From contig NC_057768.1 of NCBI RefSeq assembly GCF_010389155.1, forward strand, positions 8,058,501 to 8,122,500: a DNA stretch of 64,000 nucleotides, written 5' to 3'. Below the pieces are notes generated by a model. That model made no database searches. It was not told the origin of the DNA and saw only the letters and a program-made list of their open reading frames with translations. This stretch comes from Erigeron canadensis. Its lineage: Eukaryota; Streptophyta; Magnoliopsida; Asterales; Asteraceae. This document shows, in pieces, positions 1-11,994 of this stretch. The position numbers were made by a program, and so were the translations under genes. Each line of letters starts with the position of its first letter. Position 1 is the first letter of the stretch.

Positions 1-330
1 TATTTATATATAAAATACATTTGTGTGGTCATTATCTTGAAAAAGAACCAAGTACATGAATCCATGCCCACTTATTTTTCTCCCCACATTCACGTTCACA
101 AGATTTATTATCATTTGTCTGTTCGTTCTTTCTTTTGCCCCACAAGTCATTCTAATTTAAGCTCAATAAAGCTATGCTTGTATCTATTTCCACATTCGAA
201 ATAATTTCCATGCCTACTGATTTTTTGATTGTTAATGGAATCATTATTAATGAATTAATAATCTTATATTGATTGGGTAGTGTAAACTTAGAACATATTT
301 TTATCATTTACAACAAATACATTACAACGG

Positions 331-376
331 TATAAATTATTGTAGATGAAAAATATAAATTATTGTAGATGAAAAA
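331..376. repeat. 23-bp tandem duplication upstream of the aldolase gene
   Basis: Two identical adjacent copies of a 23-base unit beginning tataaattattg lie at 331-353 and 354-376. This is read directly from the sequence. It looks like a recent local duplication; no function can be assigned. Confidence 0.8.
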
Positions 377-879
377 TTTATGTTATAAGTTTATCACTAG
401 CCATATGCCCATATCGAAAACTTTTTCAAACCTAACTCTAAAGATAGTATCCCACCATCAAAGCCCACTCTCAAAATAGAGTATCCCACCCTCAGAAACC
501 AATGACTTAATAAAGGATGTTAATAAATTTTACATGGATGACATATATGATATACCTATTGGGACACAAATGCTAGTATGATACATTACCATTTGCTATT
601 AAACTACATATCTAATTAAAAAGGGTGTTCCTAACTTCACATAATCACATTAAAACTATTGGAATTTGCAAGATGTTCAAATCGCAACCTCAAAAGTTAA
701 AACTGGTAGGTCCATCTTATTATTTTTTTTAAAAGCTCATGATTTTGGTTATTCTGTGACACAATATGTTTAAATGAATAACAGCCATTAATCAATAATC
801 ATTCCCACACCCTGAAATTCCCATAGGGCCATTTTCATCCCCTCATTACATATCATCTCAAAGTTTGCTAAATTCCAAC

Positions 880-1110
880 TGCCATGTCAGCAAAGTTATC
901 AATCCACGTGTCACTCTCTAATATGACAACCCATTATGGCCTTAAAAAATATATCTTTTGTTACCACAAATGATAACTATAAATTAAATGAGCCCAAACA
1001 TAACGAGTGGTCTTAAATTCAAAAAGATATAGAAAGACAGCCCAAAAGCTTCTTTCTTTTTTTTTTTTTTTTAAGTTCTATAATTTTTTTTTAGAACTTT
1101 TTTTTACAAG
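880..1110 (+). promoter_or_regulatory. Putative light-responsive promoter and 5' UTR of the aldolase gene
   Basis: Upstream of the aldolase ATG there is a CACGTG G-box at 905-910, a GATAAC I-box-like motif at 972-977 and a TATAAA box at 978-983, about 130 bases before the start codon. G-box plus I-box pairs are known from promoters of light-regulated photosynthesis genes, which fits a Calvin-cycle enzyme. The 5' UTR contains T-rich runs at 1054-1071 and 1083-1107. The motifs are seen; their use as a promoter is inferred. Confidence 0.45.
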
Positions 1111-3048
1111 ATGGCCTCAGCAACTCTCTTCCAGTCATCCCCAGCCATTCTTGACAAGTCTGAATGGGTCAAGGGTCAGACTCTACGACAGCCATCGGTC
1201 TCCGTGGTTCGGTTCAGCCCTGGTGCACCCTCTGCACTAATTCGTGCCTCATATGCCGATGAGCTTATTAAAACCGCGGTATGTGTTTTTCTATCTCTAC
1301 ATTAAACAAACTAAAATGATGGTCTTTTAACATAACTAAACTTATTTTTCATAATGTAGAAAACCGTAGCATCACCAGGACGAGGAATCCTAGCTATGGA
1401 TGAGTCCAATGCTACCTGTGGAAAGCGGTTAGCTTCTATTGGTCTTGAGAACACTGAGGCCAACCGCCAAGCTTACCGTACCTTACTCGTTACACCTCCT
1501 GGTCTTGGCAACTACATTTCCGGTGCTATCCTCTTCGAGGAAACGTTATACCAATCAACCGTTGATGGCAAGAAGATTGTCGATATCTTGGTTGAACAAG
1601 GCATTGTCCCTGGTATCAAGGTTGACAAGGTAATTACCTCATATCAGCCTTCAGCACTCAAGTAAACAACATCTTATGTATATTATTATATTTAAGAAAT
1701 GGAAATTGATAAATGTTTAAATACTACAGGGTCTAGTTCCATTGGCTGGCTCGAATGACGAATCATGGTGCCAAGGTCTTGATGGTCTTGCCTCACGCTC
1801 TGCAGCGTACTACCAACAAGGTGCTCGTTTTGCTAAATGGTATGTCAAATCTCGTGTCACGTTTGATGGATACAGAATACTTAAGTTGCTTGCTAACCCG
1901 CTTTTTTGATCTTGCAGGCGTACAGTTGTGAGTATTCCAAATGGGCCATCAGCACTTGCAGTCAAGGAAGCCGCATGGGGTCTGGCTCGTTACGCTGCCA
2001 TTTCTCAGGTAAAAAGACTTACTGATTCCCAAACAGTTATCTAAAACTAAAAGTGGATAACTGAACGGGTTGGATAATGGGTTCAGATTGTTTTGTGTTA
2101 AATTAAGAAAAATTTAGTACGGGTTAAAACGGTTAGACTTGGGTTGATTGGTGCACAAGTGCTTTTTCTGCGTTATACATGAATTTATTACGTGATATAA
2201 TGTATAAATATGATTATCAAAACTTTTTTAAAGAACATATTGATGTAATCTTTGTGAATGATTCACTTTAAGAAGTTAAAACGATATAAAAACCCATCTG
2301 ACTTGTTCTATTATTAACAAAGAGGCAATATATAACATGGATTAACGCATATATACCTAGATATATGGGTTGAATTTTATTCAGACGTGGATTGTAACAT
2401 TTAACATGTTATTTATCAGGACAACGGGTTGGTGCCCATTGTTGAGCCTGAGATTTTGCTAGATGGTGAACATGGAATTGACACAACTTTTGAAGTTGCA
2501 AAGAAGGTTTGGGCTGAGGTCTTTTTTTACCTTGCTGAAAACAATGTGTTGTTCGAAGGTATCCTTTTGAAACCAAGCATGGTTACCCCTGGTGCCGATT
2601 GCAAGGAAAGAGCCACACCCCAACAAGTCTCTGATTACACTCTCAAGCTCCTGAAACAAAGAATCCCACCTGCAGTTCCCGGAATCATGGTACGTTTACT
2701 TCTAGCTTTTATTATGTTATAAATAAATAGATGTGCATTATAAATAACTAATGTATACCTGTAATGCAGTTTTTATCTGGAGGGCAATCTGAGGTGGAAG
2801 CTACACTCAACTTGAATGCGATGAACCAAAGCCCGAACCCATGGCACGTGTCCTTCTCATATGCGCGTGCACTTCAAAATACTTGCCTGAAGACATGGGG
2901 AGGAAGACCTGAGAACGTGAAGGCTGCTCAGGATGCTCTGCTCCTCCGGGCTAGTGCCAATTCCCTGGCCCAGCTCGGGAAATACACCGGTGAGGGTGAA
3001 TCTGAAGAGGCCAAGAAAGGAATGTTCGTTAAGGGCTACGTCTACTAA
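1111..3048 (+). CDS. FBA: Fructose-bisphosphate aldolase, class I, chloroplastic (6 exons, 395 aa)
   Basis: Class I aldolase of the plastid: cleaves or condenses fructose-1,6-bisphosphate and, in the Calvin cycle, also makes sedoheptulose-1,7-bisphosphate. Exons 1111-1278, 1360-1629, 1730-1839, 1918-2008, 2420-2689 and 2770-3048 join in frame with GT-AG introns and give 395 residues, the usual length for plant plastid aldolases. Residues 1-45 are Ser/Arg/Pro-rich and acid-poor, a typical chloroplast transit peptide; the mature enzyme starts near [11 protein letters not shown]. The family motif [16 protein letters not shown] lies at the exon 2 start. The Schiff-base lysine is Lys264 in [10 protein letters not shown], and LSGGQSE and the conserved C-terminal Tyr are present. 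No frameshift or stop: probably functional. It is convergent with the peptidase gene downstream. It resembles Arabidopsis FBA1/FBA2 most; which paralogue it matches is not resolved. Confidence 0.96.
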
Positions 3049-4164
3049 ATGGATTCAAACTCACACAAAATGATTATTATGCAAAACTGATAGATGTGTA
3101 TTATCTAAAGAAAACCGAGAGTGCTCTTTTGTTCATAGCATGTACTGCTAGCAACTGCATAAGTGTTTTGATGTGAAATGATGTATAAGGAAATGATGTA
3201 TAAGGAGCTGTTTGTTTGGCTCTAAATTGGCTAATTCAGTCAGCGTCTAAGTTAAACTGTTTCCTAAAGATAAAATGCAACTCTATTTTAAATGATAACG
3301 GCTAAACAACATTACTCATTAAGGGTACCTTCCCATTCAGAAGGCGAATCTTTCCTGATCTACCCTCAACATTACCTCTCTTCTTCTTCCCTTTCTTGAA
3401 ACCCGTTTCCAATAATAGACGAGAGTTCTATAACAGGGGTTAGATCATCTTCATTTTTACTAGAGAATAACAAACGTGGGAATTTCAGGCATACTCTGTA
3501 TTTCTGATTTACTTCCATCTGTATGCTGATCTTTCTATATATGTTTAGTTTTGATTTCTGCTATTTTGTGTTTCTGTGTGGCACTGTCCTCGATCCTTAT
3601 TTAGAGCTACATTTTCGCCCACTTTGTACATCCTTTGTTCATCCTATAGTAACTAACCCTAAGAAATTTTTTAGCTTTTAAGTGACCATGTCTAAAGGAC
3701 CTCGTGCATGACTTTTAGAACAGGAGCACCTCCTAGACTCTAGAGCATCGTAGTTAGAAAATAAGAATTTATCACTCTAAATACTAACAGAAACAGTGTA
3801 AGTAGATCATAATGTGAAATGAAACAATACTTTCCATGTATTCACCATTGAAGATGTGAGGAAATTTTAGATTAGGATACCCTGAAATAGTTTAGACAGG
3901 GTAAGCCGTCACCATGAAAAGAGAGGTTCAATGATGCCTGGAAACTCTAACTGAGCAACCTTATCTATTAAATTGAAGCCGAATTCAATTATTCTTTGGA
4001 GATTTTTGTAAGGGAACCCATTACATTAATGCGATATCTCTTTACAGTTATGGCTCACAATGCAACTCGTAGTGATCATATAGATCAGATAATAGCAACT
4101 ATAAATACATTGCTTTCACGAGAGATTGCTAACTATTTGTTAATCGACATGCATTACTTCAGAT
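3049..4164. other. Intergenic region between convergent aldolase and EDA2-like genes
   Basis: Holds the aldolase 3' UTR (about the first 170 bases, with a short direct repeat of gatgtataaggaaat near 3180-3205) and the peptidase 3' UTR. A motif like a MITE end (gagctgtttgtttggc) occurs at about 3205-3220, but I could not find a matching second end. No convincing gene is seen. Confidence 0.5.
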
Positions 4165-7100
4165 TTACATTGAGCTCCTGCCTTCAGAGTGGCATTCAGA
4201 CAACCACAAGTCTATATATCCTATCATTTGCTCCCTCACTTTGTTGACTGCTTCAGGGTTACTACAGTTTTTAGAATTTCCTGCAATATAATATATGTAT
4301 TTACTTGATGCAGAGACAACATTGTCAAAGTTGATGGTTAAATGAACAGTTTTAGTTGTCCAAACTTACCTTTAGGAACCAAAGGGGACTGAGGGCATCC
4401 TCTTAGATCAGTCCCATGACCACAATTATCACACGTAACTATGTATGATGGCACTACATATAAAATAAAAAAATAACAAGTGAACTTATACTCTGATAAA
4501 TTAAATGGGACTGAATGCATCATCTTCGGTTTGTTATTATGGTAAGGGAAGGTAGAGAACACAACAAAAGATAACGACAGCTTACTATTTGAAGAGGAGA
4601 CTTGCTTGGATGCATGCCGCCATGGATCTTGTGATCCATTTGTAAAAACTATTTTAGAACCTGTATGCAAGATTTAGAAGTTAGTATATTGATCAGAAAG
4701 GTGTATGGTTATGGGTGCTTGTTTGCATGCATAAATTAATCAATGTTTATACCAGCAATGTCTTTGCCCCCATAATACAAATTTGTAGAATTAACCACTG
4801 GATAGACACCTTCTCCAAAAACATTTTTGCATAGGTCCAAGTGATACCTGCGACATATTAAATCAGATATATGAATAGCCGTAAGATGGGTCTTGAAATA
4901 TCATGAGCCTAGTTGTGTGAGCATGCCTTAAGTCGACCTTCAAAGAGCGGATACTATCATTAGCAGGTGCCACTTGAAAATATGCAACTTCAGTACACAC
5001 CTGGAACCACCATAATCGGTCTCCCACACTCGTATTCTTCAGGTATTGTTGAGTATACGATTTAATGTTAACTCCAAAACTACCAACATAATATTCGTTT
5101 ACATATTTGGCATATGCATCCTGCAGAAAATTTGTTTGAATGATAAGACTTAAAAGATGAAAAATGCTCAATACACCTTGTTATTTCACAAAAGTAAGAG
5201 GTGATTACCACTAAATCCTTTCCATTCTTTTTAGCCTCAGTCATCGGTATACAGAGTTTATCCGGATTACCATACTGAATCTGCAAAATTTCATATATAT
5301 ATATAAGCATCGTTGAAAACCATGTGTATAAATAACAGCAACAAAGTTATATATAAAATGTAATAAACTTACAGCTACAGCTGCAGCATCTGCTAGATAA
5401 TACATGAAGTCACCATCGACCTTCAGCTGATATTATATTTCATAACATCAAAAAAGAAGTTCACAGATCCAATAACACTAATTTTCTTTTAAAAAACATC
5501 AAAGATATACCTCGGCAGCACCAAATTTGGTTTTGATTGCTTCACCATTTGAATCAAGCTGTTCTTCAACAAGTTTGGTAACTTCTTGTAATATAGCTTT
5601 GCATTCTGGCCCTGTCGACTCACCAATCTGGCACAATAAAAGTAATCACAGACCTGTGAAAGGAATATAAAGTAATATGCCCACAAATATATTTTCATTC
5701 ACCTGCTGATCATATTGAGTGAAGTCGAGAATAGCATTAACCACCCCAGAACTTGCAACACTACCACATGTTAAATGTGGAAACTTAAGGCGAAACCATG
5801 CACTAAGGGCTCCAGCATACGAGATACCAAAGACAAACCAAGGGTTCTCCAAATTTTCTCTATTAAGCTTCAAATTTAAAGATTCCTGCGATATGATTAA
5901 AGAAAATACACCCATTAGGTTACAAAAAAAAGGCAAAACATTTAAAGGTTCTCCATTTTACTGAAGTCCTCACTTTGCAAGTCAAATACGCACAAATTAC
6001 CTGATAAAACTGACGGAAAGCAGCCAAGTCAAAGAGTGCCTGCTTAGATGAAAGAAATTTAAGATTTTCTGTGGTAAAAGATTTGTAAGGTGAACTCTTT
6101 CCATAGTAACGATGCTCAAGAGTAACAATAGCAGCTCCAAATTTCTTTGCCAAAACCTGAAGAAAATTAAAGCTTATGAGCAAAAATTATTTTTAATTTA
6201 ATTTGGGAATTTTTCATTAGCTCCGAAAAGCTATTGGGACATACAGTGATATAGTCATCAGATATCCCACCACATGTAGATTCACCGCATATTACTAAAA
6301 AGATCGGTCCATCAGGAATCCTGAAATCATCCAAGTACTCATAGTAGCGCTGTTGAAATTTACGATGATCCTGTACATGCCAAAACCGCAGCAAGTATAA
6401 AGTCAACATCTAACTCATTATAGGTAAAACAACTAAGCACCAGATGTGTTTTATTTAGCTCAACATCTCAGATAAAGGTCATTTAGTCAACACAAGTTTT
6501 CCTTCTAAACCATAAAAACATCAAAAATCAAAGTCAGAATTCAAAACATTTTGTTAACATATATTTGTAACCATGTATTGTCATTATTAATACAAGGAGT
6601 TCAATCTATTACAAGAAAAACACTGATGAACCTAATAATTTATGGCAATCCTTACATCATAAGCTAATATCTAAAAAAAGAACCGGGCATGATTATGCTT
6701 AATAACTTATGTTTTATCTAAAAGCCCCAAGAATGGGACTAAAGCTTTTTAGCTTATTCATCTCACAGCAATTAATGAGGTCTTTTATAAAGAATAAGTG
6801 TTTGGAAATATATTTAGCTTCAGTTCAAAGTGCATTGTATATATCCAACTCAGTATGCTTCCACAGTATGTATTCAGCACCAATCCATCAATAGATGGAG
6901 TGGTATCCGTTACCAATGAAGCTTGAGCCCACATGTGAAGTTGAGAGACACGGGTTCAATCCTCGGGAATGCCCAAATCATGTGGGTATTGAGTGAAGGT
7001 ATTTTTACCGGCATCATAACCCTTACGGGGTGGAATGATCAATGATGGGGATCCAATGTGGTTCCAGGGACAAGGTGCCATCCTATGTATTCAGTTTTCA

Positions 7101-7830
7101 AATATTGTTATCGTATGTATCTGGCTTTACTTTTGATGGCGCGACAACTAGTATGGGTGCCATTTGACACCTTCTATGGATGACTAATCACCCACATGAT
7201 ACATACAATAACAATATTTGATAGTTATTACATACAAAAAATAAAAAGAATAAAATTATATATATCTCCAGGCACTTGACCCTCTTTCATAAGAGCCCAC
7301 CCAAACACTTGCAAAGGAACTTAATAACTTTAAAATAATGCTATTAAATTAACCCCATATAGAAAGGTAACCTAAACATCCCCCTAAATCATACTTTCAA
7401 GACAACTACTAAAAACAACATTTGGAAGTCAAATCCTACTATAAAATTCCGAGAATGATACTAATTCATCACTATAACAATCTTTGAGTTCCAACCAATC
7501 ACATATCTTAGTTAGATTACAATGAACAACAGCATGTTAAGTTTTGAAGCAACCCATTTAATCATCTCAAAATGGGTACTCTTAAAAATCACAACTTTCC
7601 CTATGCATCAAATTATCCAAAAAATGCAAGATAATACATCAAATTAATATGTTATTAAGGAAGAATAGACATACATAAGGGGAGAAGTGATCAAGAGTCT
7701 GATTGAACCAAAACACATCCTTGCTTATATAATTGCTGCTGCCATGATACAATATTTTAGATGTGAATAGCCCTTTACTGACATTGACAATTGCCAGCAG
7801 TGATACAACAAAGACTAATAAACTTATCAT
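4165..7830 (-). CDS. EDA2: Serine carboxypeptidase of family S28, EDA2-like (12 exons, 475 aa)
   Basis: Prolyl carboxypeptidase/thymus-specific serine protease family. Minus-strand exons: 7830-7675, 6370-6245, 6156-6001, 5885-5703, 5627-5511, 5426-5373, 5280-5209, 5120-4927, 4847-4753, 4660-4586, 4453-4370 and 4280-4165; all junctions keep one frame and give 475 residues. Residues 1-20 form a hydrophobic signal peptide, so a secreted or vacuolar route is likely. The nucleophile is Ser168 in GISYAG; Asp396 (NGSQDPWR) and His422 (CGHGTDLRGC) complete the triad. NQT at residue 43 is a possible N-glycosylation site. The last exon encodes the expected tail with IDLWLSEC. Intron 8 (4926-4848) uses a GC donor (AAG|GCATGC) and ends in AG; the neighbouring GT would break the frame. 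Intron 1 (7674-6371, 1.3 kb) carries a SINE-like insertion. The gene looks intact. In Arabidopsis EDA2 is linked to embryo-sac development; the exact substrate is not known from sequence. Confidence 0.93.
6878..7083 (+). mobile_element. tRNA-related SINE-like insertion in intron 1 of the EDA2-like gene
   Basis: A roughly 206-base block is flanked by an 11-base direct repeat, TATGTATTCAG, at 6867-6877 and 7084-7094, which looks like a target-site duplication. Inside, GGTTCAATCC at about 6953-6962 matches the RNA polymerase III B box, and TGGTATCCGTT near 6899 could be a degenerate A box. This is the layout of a plant SINE head. The rest of the block has no coding potential. The copy number in the genome was not tested. 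Confidence 0.5.
7099..7220. repeat. Short inverted repeat (23-bp arms)
   Basis: Arms at 7099-7121 and 7198-7220 are reverse complements with one mismatch in 23 (arm starts caaatattgttatcgta), separated by 76 bases. It lies just downstream of the SINE-like block in the same intron and could be a small fold-back element or part of a host hairpin. Confidence 0.7.
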
Positions 7831-9655
7831 TTTCTTACTTTTTGTGTGTGTGATCTTTTAGCGGTACTCACATATTGATGGGCTTGCTTGCTTATCGAAA
7901 AGGTGTCTGCTTTGACCGGGTTAATGGTTATTCGACCCACCCGTATCTACTTTGACTTATTTTCCAACAGTTCTTTTTTTAGAAAGAAGTGTACGACTTT
8001 ACGGTATATCAGAAAAAAGATTACCACTAAACATTAGGTCAAATCGGATTGGGATCTTAACTTTATAGGTGAAAACTATATTGTTTGTAACAGTCCTTTG
8101 AGCGGATGAGACAAATATCTAGTATCAATGTATCAAATTATCTTTGCAAGTAACTCTTTTTGATAATATAATCTCATATCTCATGTAACAAAATATGTTT
8201 TTAGTTTCATCCATTGATAACATGTTGATTCGGAGCCATATATTGCTAACACATTTATAGAAAAATGCAATATCAGAGATATGTAGTAGTATTTGTAGCA
8301 CTAACAAGATACATAAAAATCCCATTTGCGGCTCAAGGACCGGGAAAAACTCAATGAGTAATCTTTCTCAATATTGAAATTCTTTGATCTTTCGTCAATA
8401 TACTTGTATAACTGGACTAAATTCCCATTCAATTAGTGCTTGATTTTTTAGATAATACAAATCTAAGTTGTAGTATATCCATCTCTTCATGAGATTAATT
8501 ATATGAATTTCGACATCCATTCTTTAATAATCTATTAATCTCCCCATTTGATGTCCAACTTGCAATATTATGCCTCGTTATACACATATCTCGTTTCTCC
8601 ATATAAGGACATAATAATCTTAAAACCAATATTGTTCATAAGAACCATTTATATAGTTGATCATTAAAAAAAGGATACATGCTCCAAGTATTTTATATCC
8701 ATGTAAAACTTTAAGCCATTTTCGGGCTCTAATGATAGCAAGGAGATACAAATAGCTATTTGTATACCACGGTATTCAAATCTATCGATAATATTATCAA
8801 CCATGGGGGGAATATATCTAGGTCTTTGCGAAAATCTATTGTAGCATCAATTACGCCATATAGGTCAATATATCAATTTATCATTTCGCTTTAGCAAAGA
8901 CCGACTTATATAGAGTATGCTACACATTCTTATGTATGGATTTCATGTCCATAATTTTGTGCATGATAAGAGACTTTGAATATTCGGTAGCTGATGAGCG
9001 TCCATTTTGTGATTATTTCCTATATCATTAGGTCATGTTTTGATGTCTAAATTAGTTAAGAAATGTAAACTTTTGGTACTTAATGGGATAACATGTTATG
9101 ATAGGTTCACAAGGCGTGCAAGTGAAGGCAAACATCTCTACTCAACTTAAAACGAAGCCACAAGACTTTTGGACGAAGACTAGCAAGCGAAACATGAAGA
9201 TTTCGAGGCCAACATGAAGCATACGACCATGTGTTAGTATTTTGGGCATAACTTCTTCATACGGACTCCATTTCTGACGAGTAAGTTATTCACGGAAAGG
9301 AGAGAGAAAGATCTACAACTTTCGTGTTGATGTCCAGGACCAGCGCCGCTTACATAAAGCTCTAGCACCGCTGGTGACCATATTGTATCTTGTTGGCATG
9401 ATGCAAACTCATATTGTATAATAACTTTGCCCAGAAATATAATTCGGAGTTTTGCTCTCATAATCATTTAATTTGCAATATACGCTTAATAAGCGCTTTA
9501 AGATTCACCACCATTTGCGAATGTTCGTATTTTTATTAGCCAAGCCAATATTGGCACAACTTCATGTTGCTCTATTCACGACATATGACCATTTTGGACG
9601 ATGCACATGTTTGATGTATAGGCCTACATACATCATCTTGTATCATCTTTTGATA
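7831..9655. other. Upstream region of the EDA2-like gene and unclassified repeat sequence
   Basis: Contains the promoter side of the EDA2-like gene, for which no clear TATA box was identified. From about 8990 the sequence (starting tgatgagcgtccat) reads like plant LTR-retrotransposon non-coding DNA, with the palindromic-looking cagcgccgctt and agcaccgctggtg near 9340-9370. No reading frame with recognisable protein similarity is seen. Confidence 0.35.
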
Positions 9656-9835
9656 TACGAGACAAAGTACCCGCGCATTGCGGCGGTGAGATAAATAATG
9701 AGTGGTTGAGATTTGGGAGAGAGAAAAAAAAATGAGTGGTTGAGATTTATTTTAAGGGTATTATATGAATGTTGAATGGTGAATATTGAAAAATTGAAAG
9801 TTCAAAAGTGGATTTGCTTTATAATATAGTATAGA
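9656..9835 (-). mobile_element. Short non-autonomous Helitron-like element
   Basis: Read on the minus strand the block begins TCTATACTATATTATAAAG (from 9835) after an A, and ends with a hairpin (ccgccgcaatgcgcggg) followed about ten bases later by CTCG before a T. A 5' TC, a subterminal 3' hairpin and insertion between A and T are the marks of Helitrons; the usual 3' CTRR is here CTCG. A related block occurs at 55841-56298. About 180 bases, no coding capacity. Confidence 0.4.
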
Positions 9836-11994
9836 TAAGGGAATTAGTCCCCACTTGGCTACCAATTGGTGAATAATTGATATTTTGTGAAAGCATATAA
9901 ACATCATGTAATCTCATATATTGAAGAATCCACATATTCTTAACATAATATTTTGCATCATAATGACCCGGAATGGTCTCACTGGTCATGCCAAACAATA
10001 ATTAAAAAATCATGATTCATAAACTTCTAGTTATCACCATATGTAATTCAATTTCATTATGCATTGTATAATTCATATACAATGATGATGCCAAAAATGA
10101 GTGTATCATTCACTTTTAAATATTGTTCCTTTTGATTATATTAGCTATCTAAGTAGCTTTTTAGGAACCATCATAATGTCAATAATATGACAATCTTTAA
10201 AATATATATAAATAATTTTGAATTGAAATAACGACAAATAAATTCATTATATGAGCGCCTTTATGGACAATGCATAATCGTTTTTCTTTAGTCACTAATA
10301 ATTTGGTCACTCATTGTTACAACTCGTGTTCATAATACAAACACTATAATAAGTGAACTCTCATGTTCATTTGATCATATAAAAGTCGATCATTGCTAGT
10401 GTCATCTTGTGTTCTTAAGAAACACTTTGATATTGACATTTCCATGACCATGACACATATTGATCATTCCGATCGCATGTAATTGCATTAACTTTAGTGA
10501 ATGGATACCACACCGTTAGACGACTTTAGGAATTTCTATTAAGTTGATACTTAATGAGCATCCATACGAAGTTGTACTCGCTTATATTTTACCCATTTTG
10601 CAACTTCACGTGCAACTAGTTATAGCGAGACTTTAAAATAATCACATGTTTTGTGATTTTCATAAATTTCTTATGACCATTGTCAAGAATTTTGATGTGC
10701 TCTCATATTGAGCTCTTTTAAAGATTCTCCATAAATATATAGAGTTAGATGGATCATATAGACAATAGTCTAAATTACCAACAACGATGAATTTTACATA
10801 GCTTGATTTTTATAGTCAATCATTAGTCAAAGAATAAAAGATCAAAGAATAATAAGTATATAAAAATATTTGAATATTATATAACACTATAATATTAAAA
10901 ATATATTTATAAATTTATGACTTTTCTTTTCAAGAAAGAGTTATTACAAACATCTATTTGTTTGTCATTTATGTATCAAAATTTTGTCTTTCAAGCCATG
11001 AAATTCATATATGCTAATTCATCATGGTAATGCATGTCAAGTATTTGACATAAGTGCATGATATTCAATAACCATGTTGCGTAATAAACTGATGTTATTA
11101 GCAAATCATAATTCCATCATACAAATCGGTAACTTCTGATTTAATGTTTTTTAATCCAACAAAATAAAAAGTTGTAGCCATGTGTATAATAGTTATTAGT
11201 TATGATTCTCAACGAAGAATCATTAAGACCTTTTGAACTACATGAGGTAGTTTCTTAACATGACAAATAATGTCAAAAATCAATGACCGATAGTTATTTT
11301 TGCTTTGAATGTATTCAAAGAATCACAAAAAAACTAAGTTTTTTTTATGAGTATCTAATATTATTTTGTCAAAAGGAGGGGTATAACCTAGCATTCAACT
11401 TATTTCGTCAGATAGAAAAATACCTTTTCGTATTCAAAGAAACCAATTCCCGAATCTGTTTGTTTTACAATGACTATTTGACAAAAGTCAATGATAGAGT
11501 TTGCCCATGCAAATTGGTTTTTACTTGAGAAATCTTATCTTTAGTTATAGTCAGTTTTATATTGTCGTTTCAATAGTAAAAAAAAAAAATGCAAGAACTG
11601 AATGTTTTGATTTTTGACAATAATGACAAAACTACAAATTCCTTGAAAATATGTTAGTTTCAAGGATGTTTTTTTTATCTATAATTTATTTTATATTTAA
11701 TCTTTTTTTAATTTAAATTAACTAAGCAACACTTTCTTTGTAATAAATATTAAATACCTTCCCTATATTGGTCACTCGTTATGAGATCCAAATTTTATAC
11801 TTTGAGTTTTTTTAATTGTACATTTTATGAGTTTCATATGAAGGCATATTTATAAATTCTACAAATTAATTTTATAAAATCAATATAATGGCCTTTTCTG
11901 AAAAAAAAGCCATATGAGATGAGACATACCTAAACCTGTTTTGTTGACTCAGTTGCGAACCGCCCGTTCCATTTATTATGTCCCAGAAGTGTAT
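9836..11994. other. Gene-free AT-rich region
   Basis: About 2.2 kb with no protein-like reading frame recognised on either strand. It is strongly AT-rich with many short A and T runs. I see no structural RNA, terminal repeat or LTR boundary that I could support. Confidence 0.5.

Noticed and set aside
1007..1240. Upstream ATG frame overlapping aldolase exon 1
   Set aside because: Out of frame with the aldolase, Phe-rich from the T runs, and no known protein.
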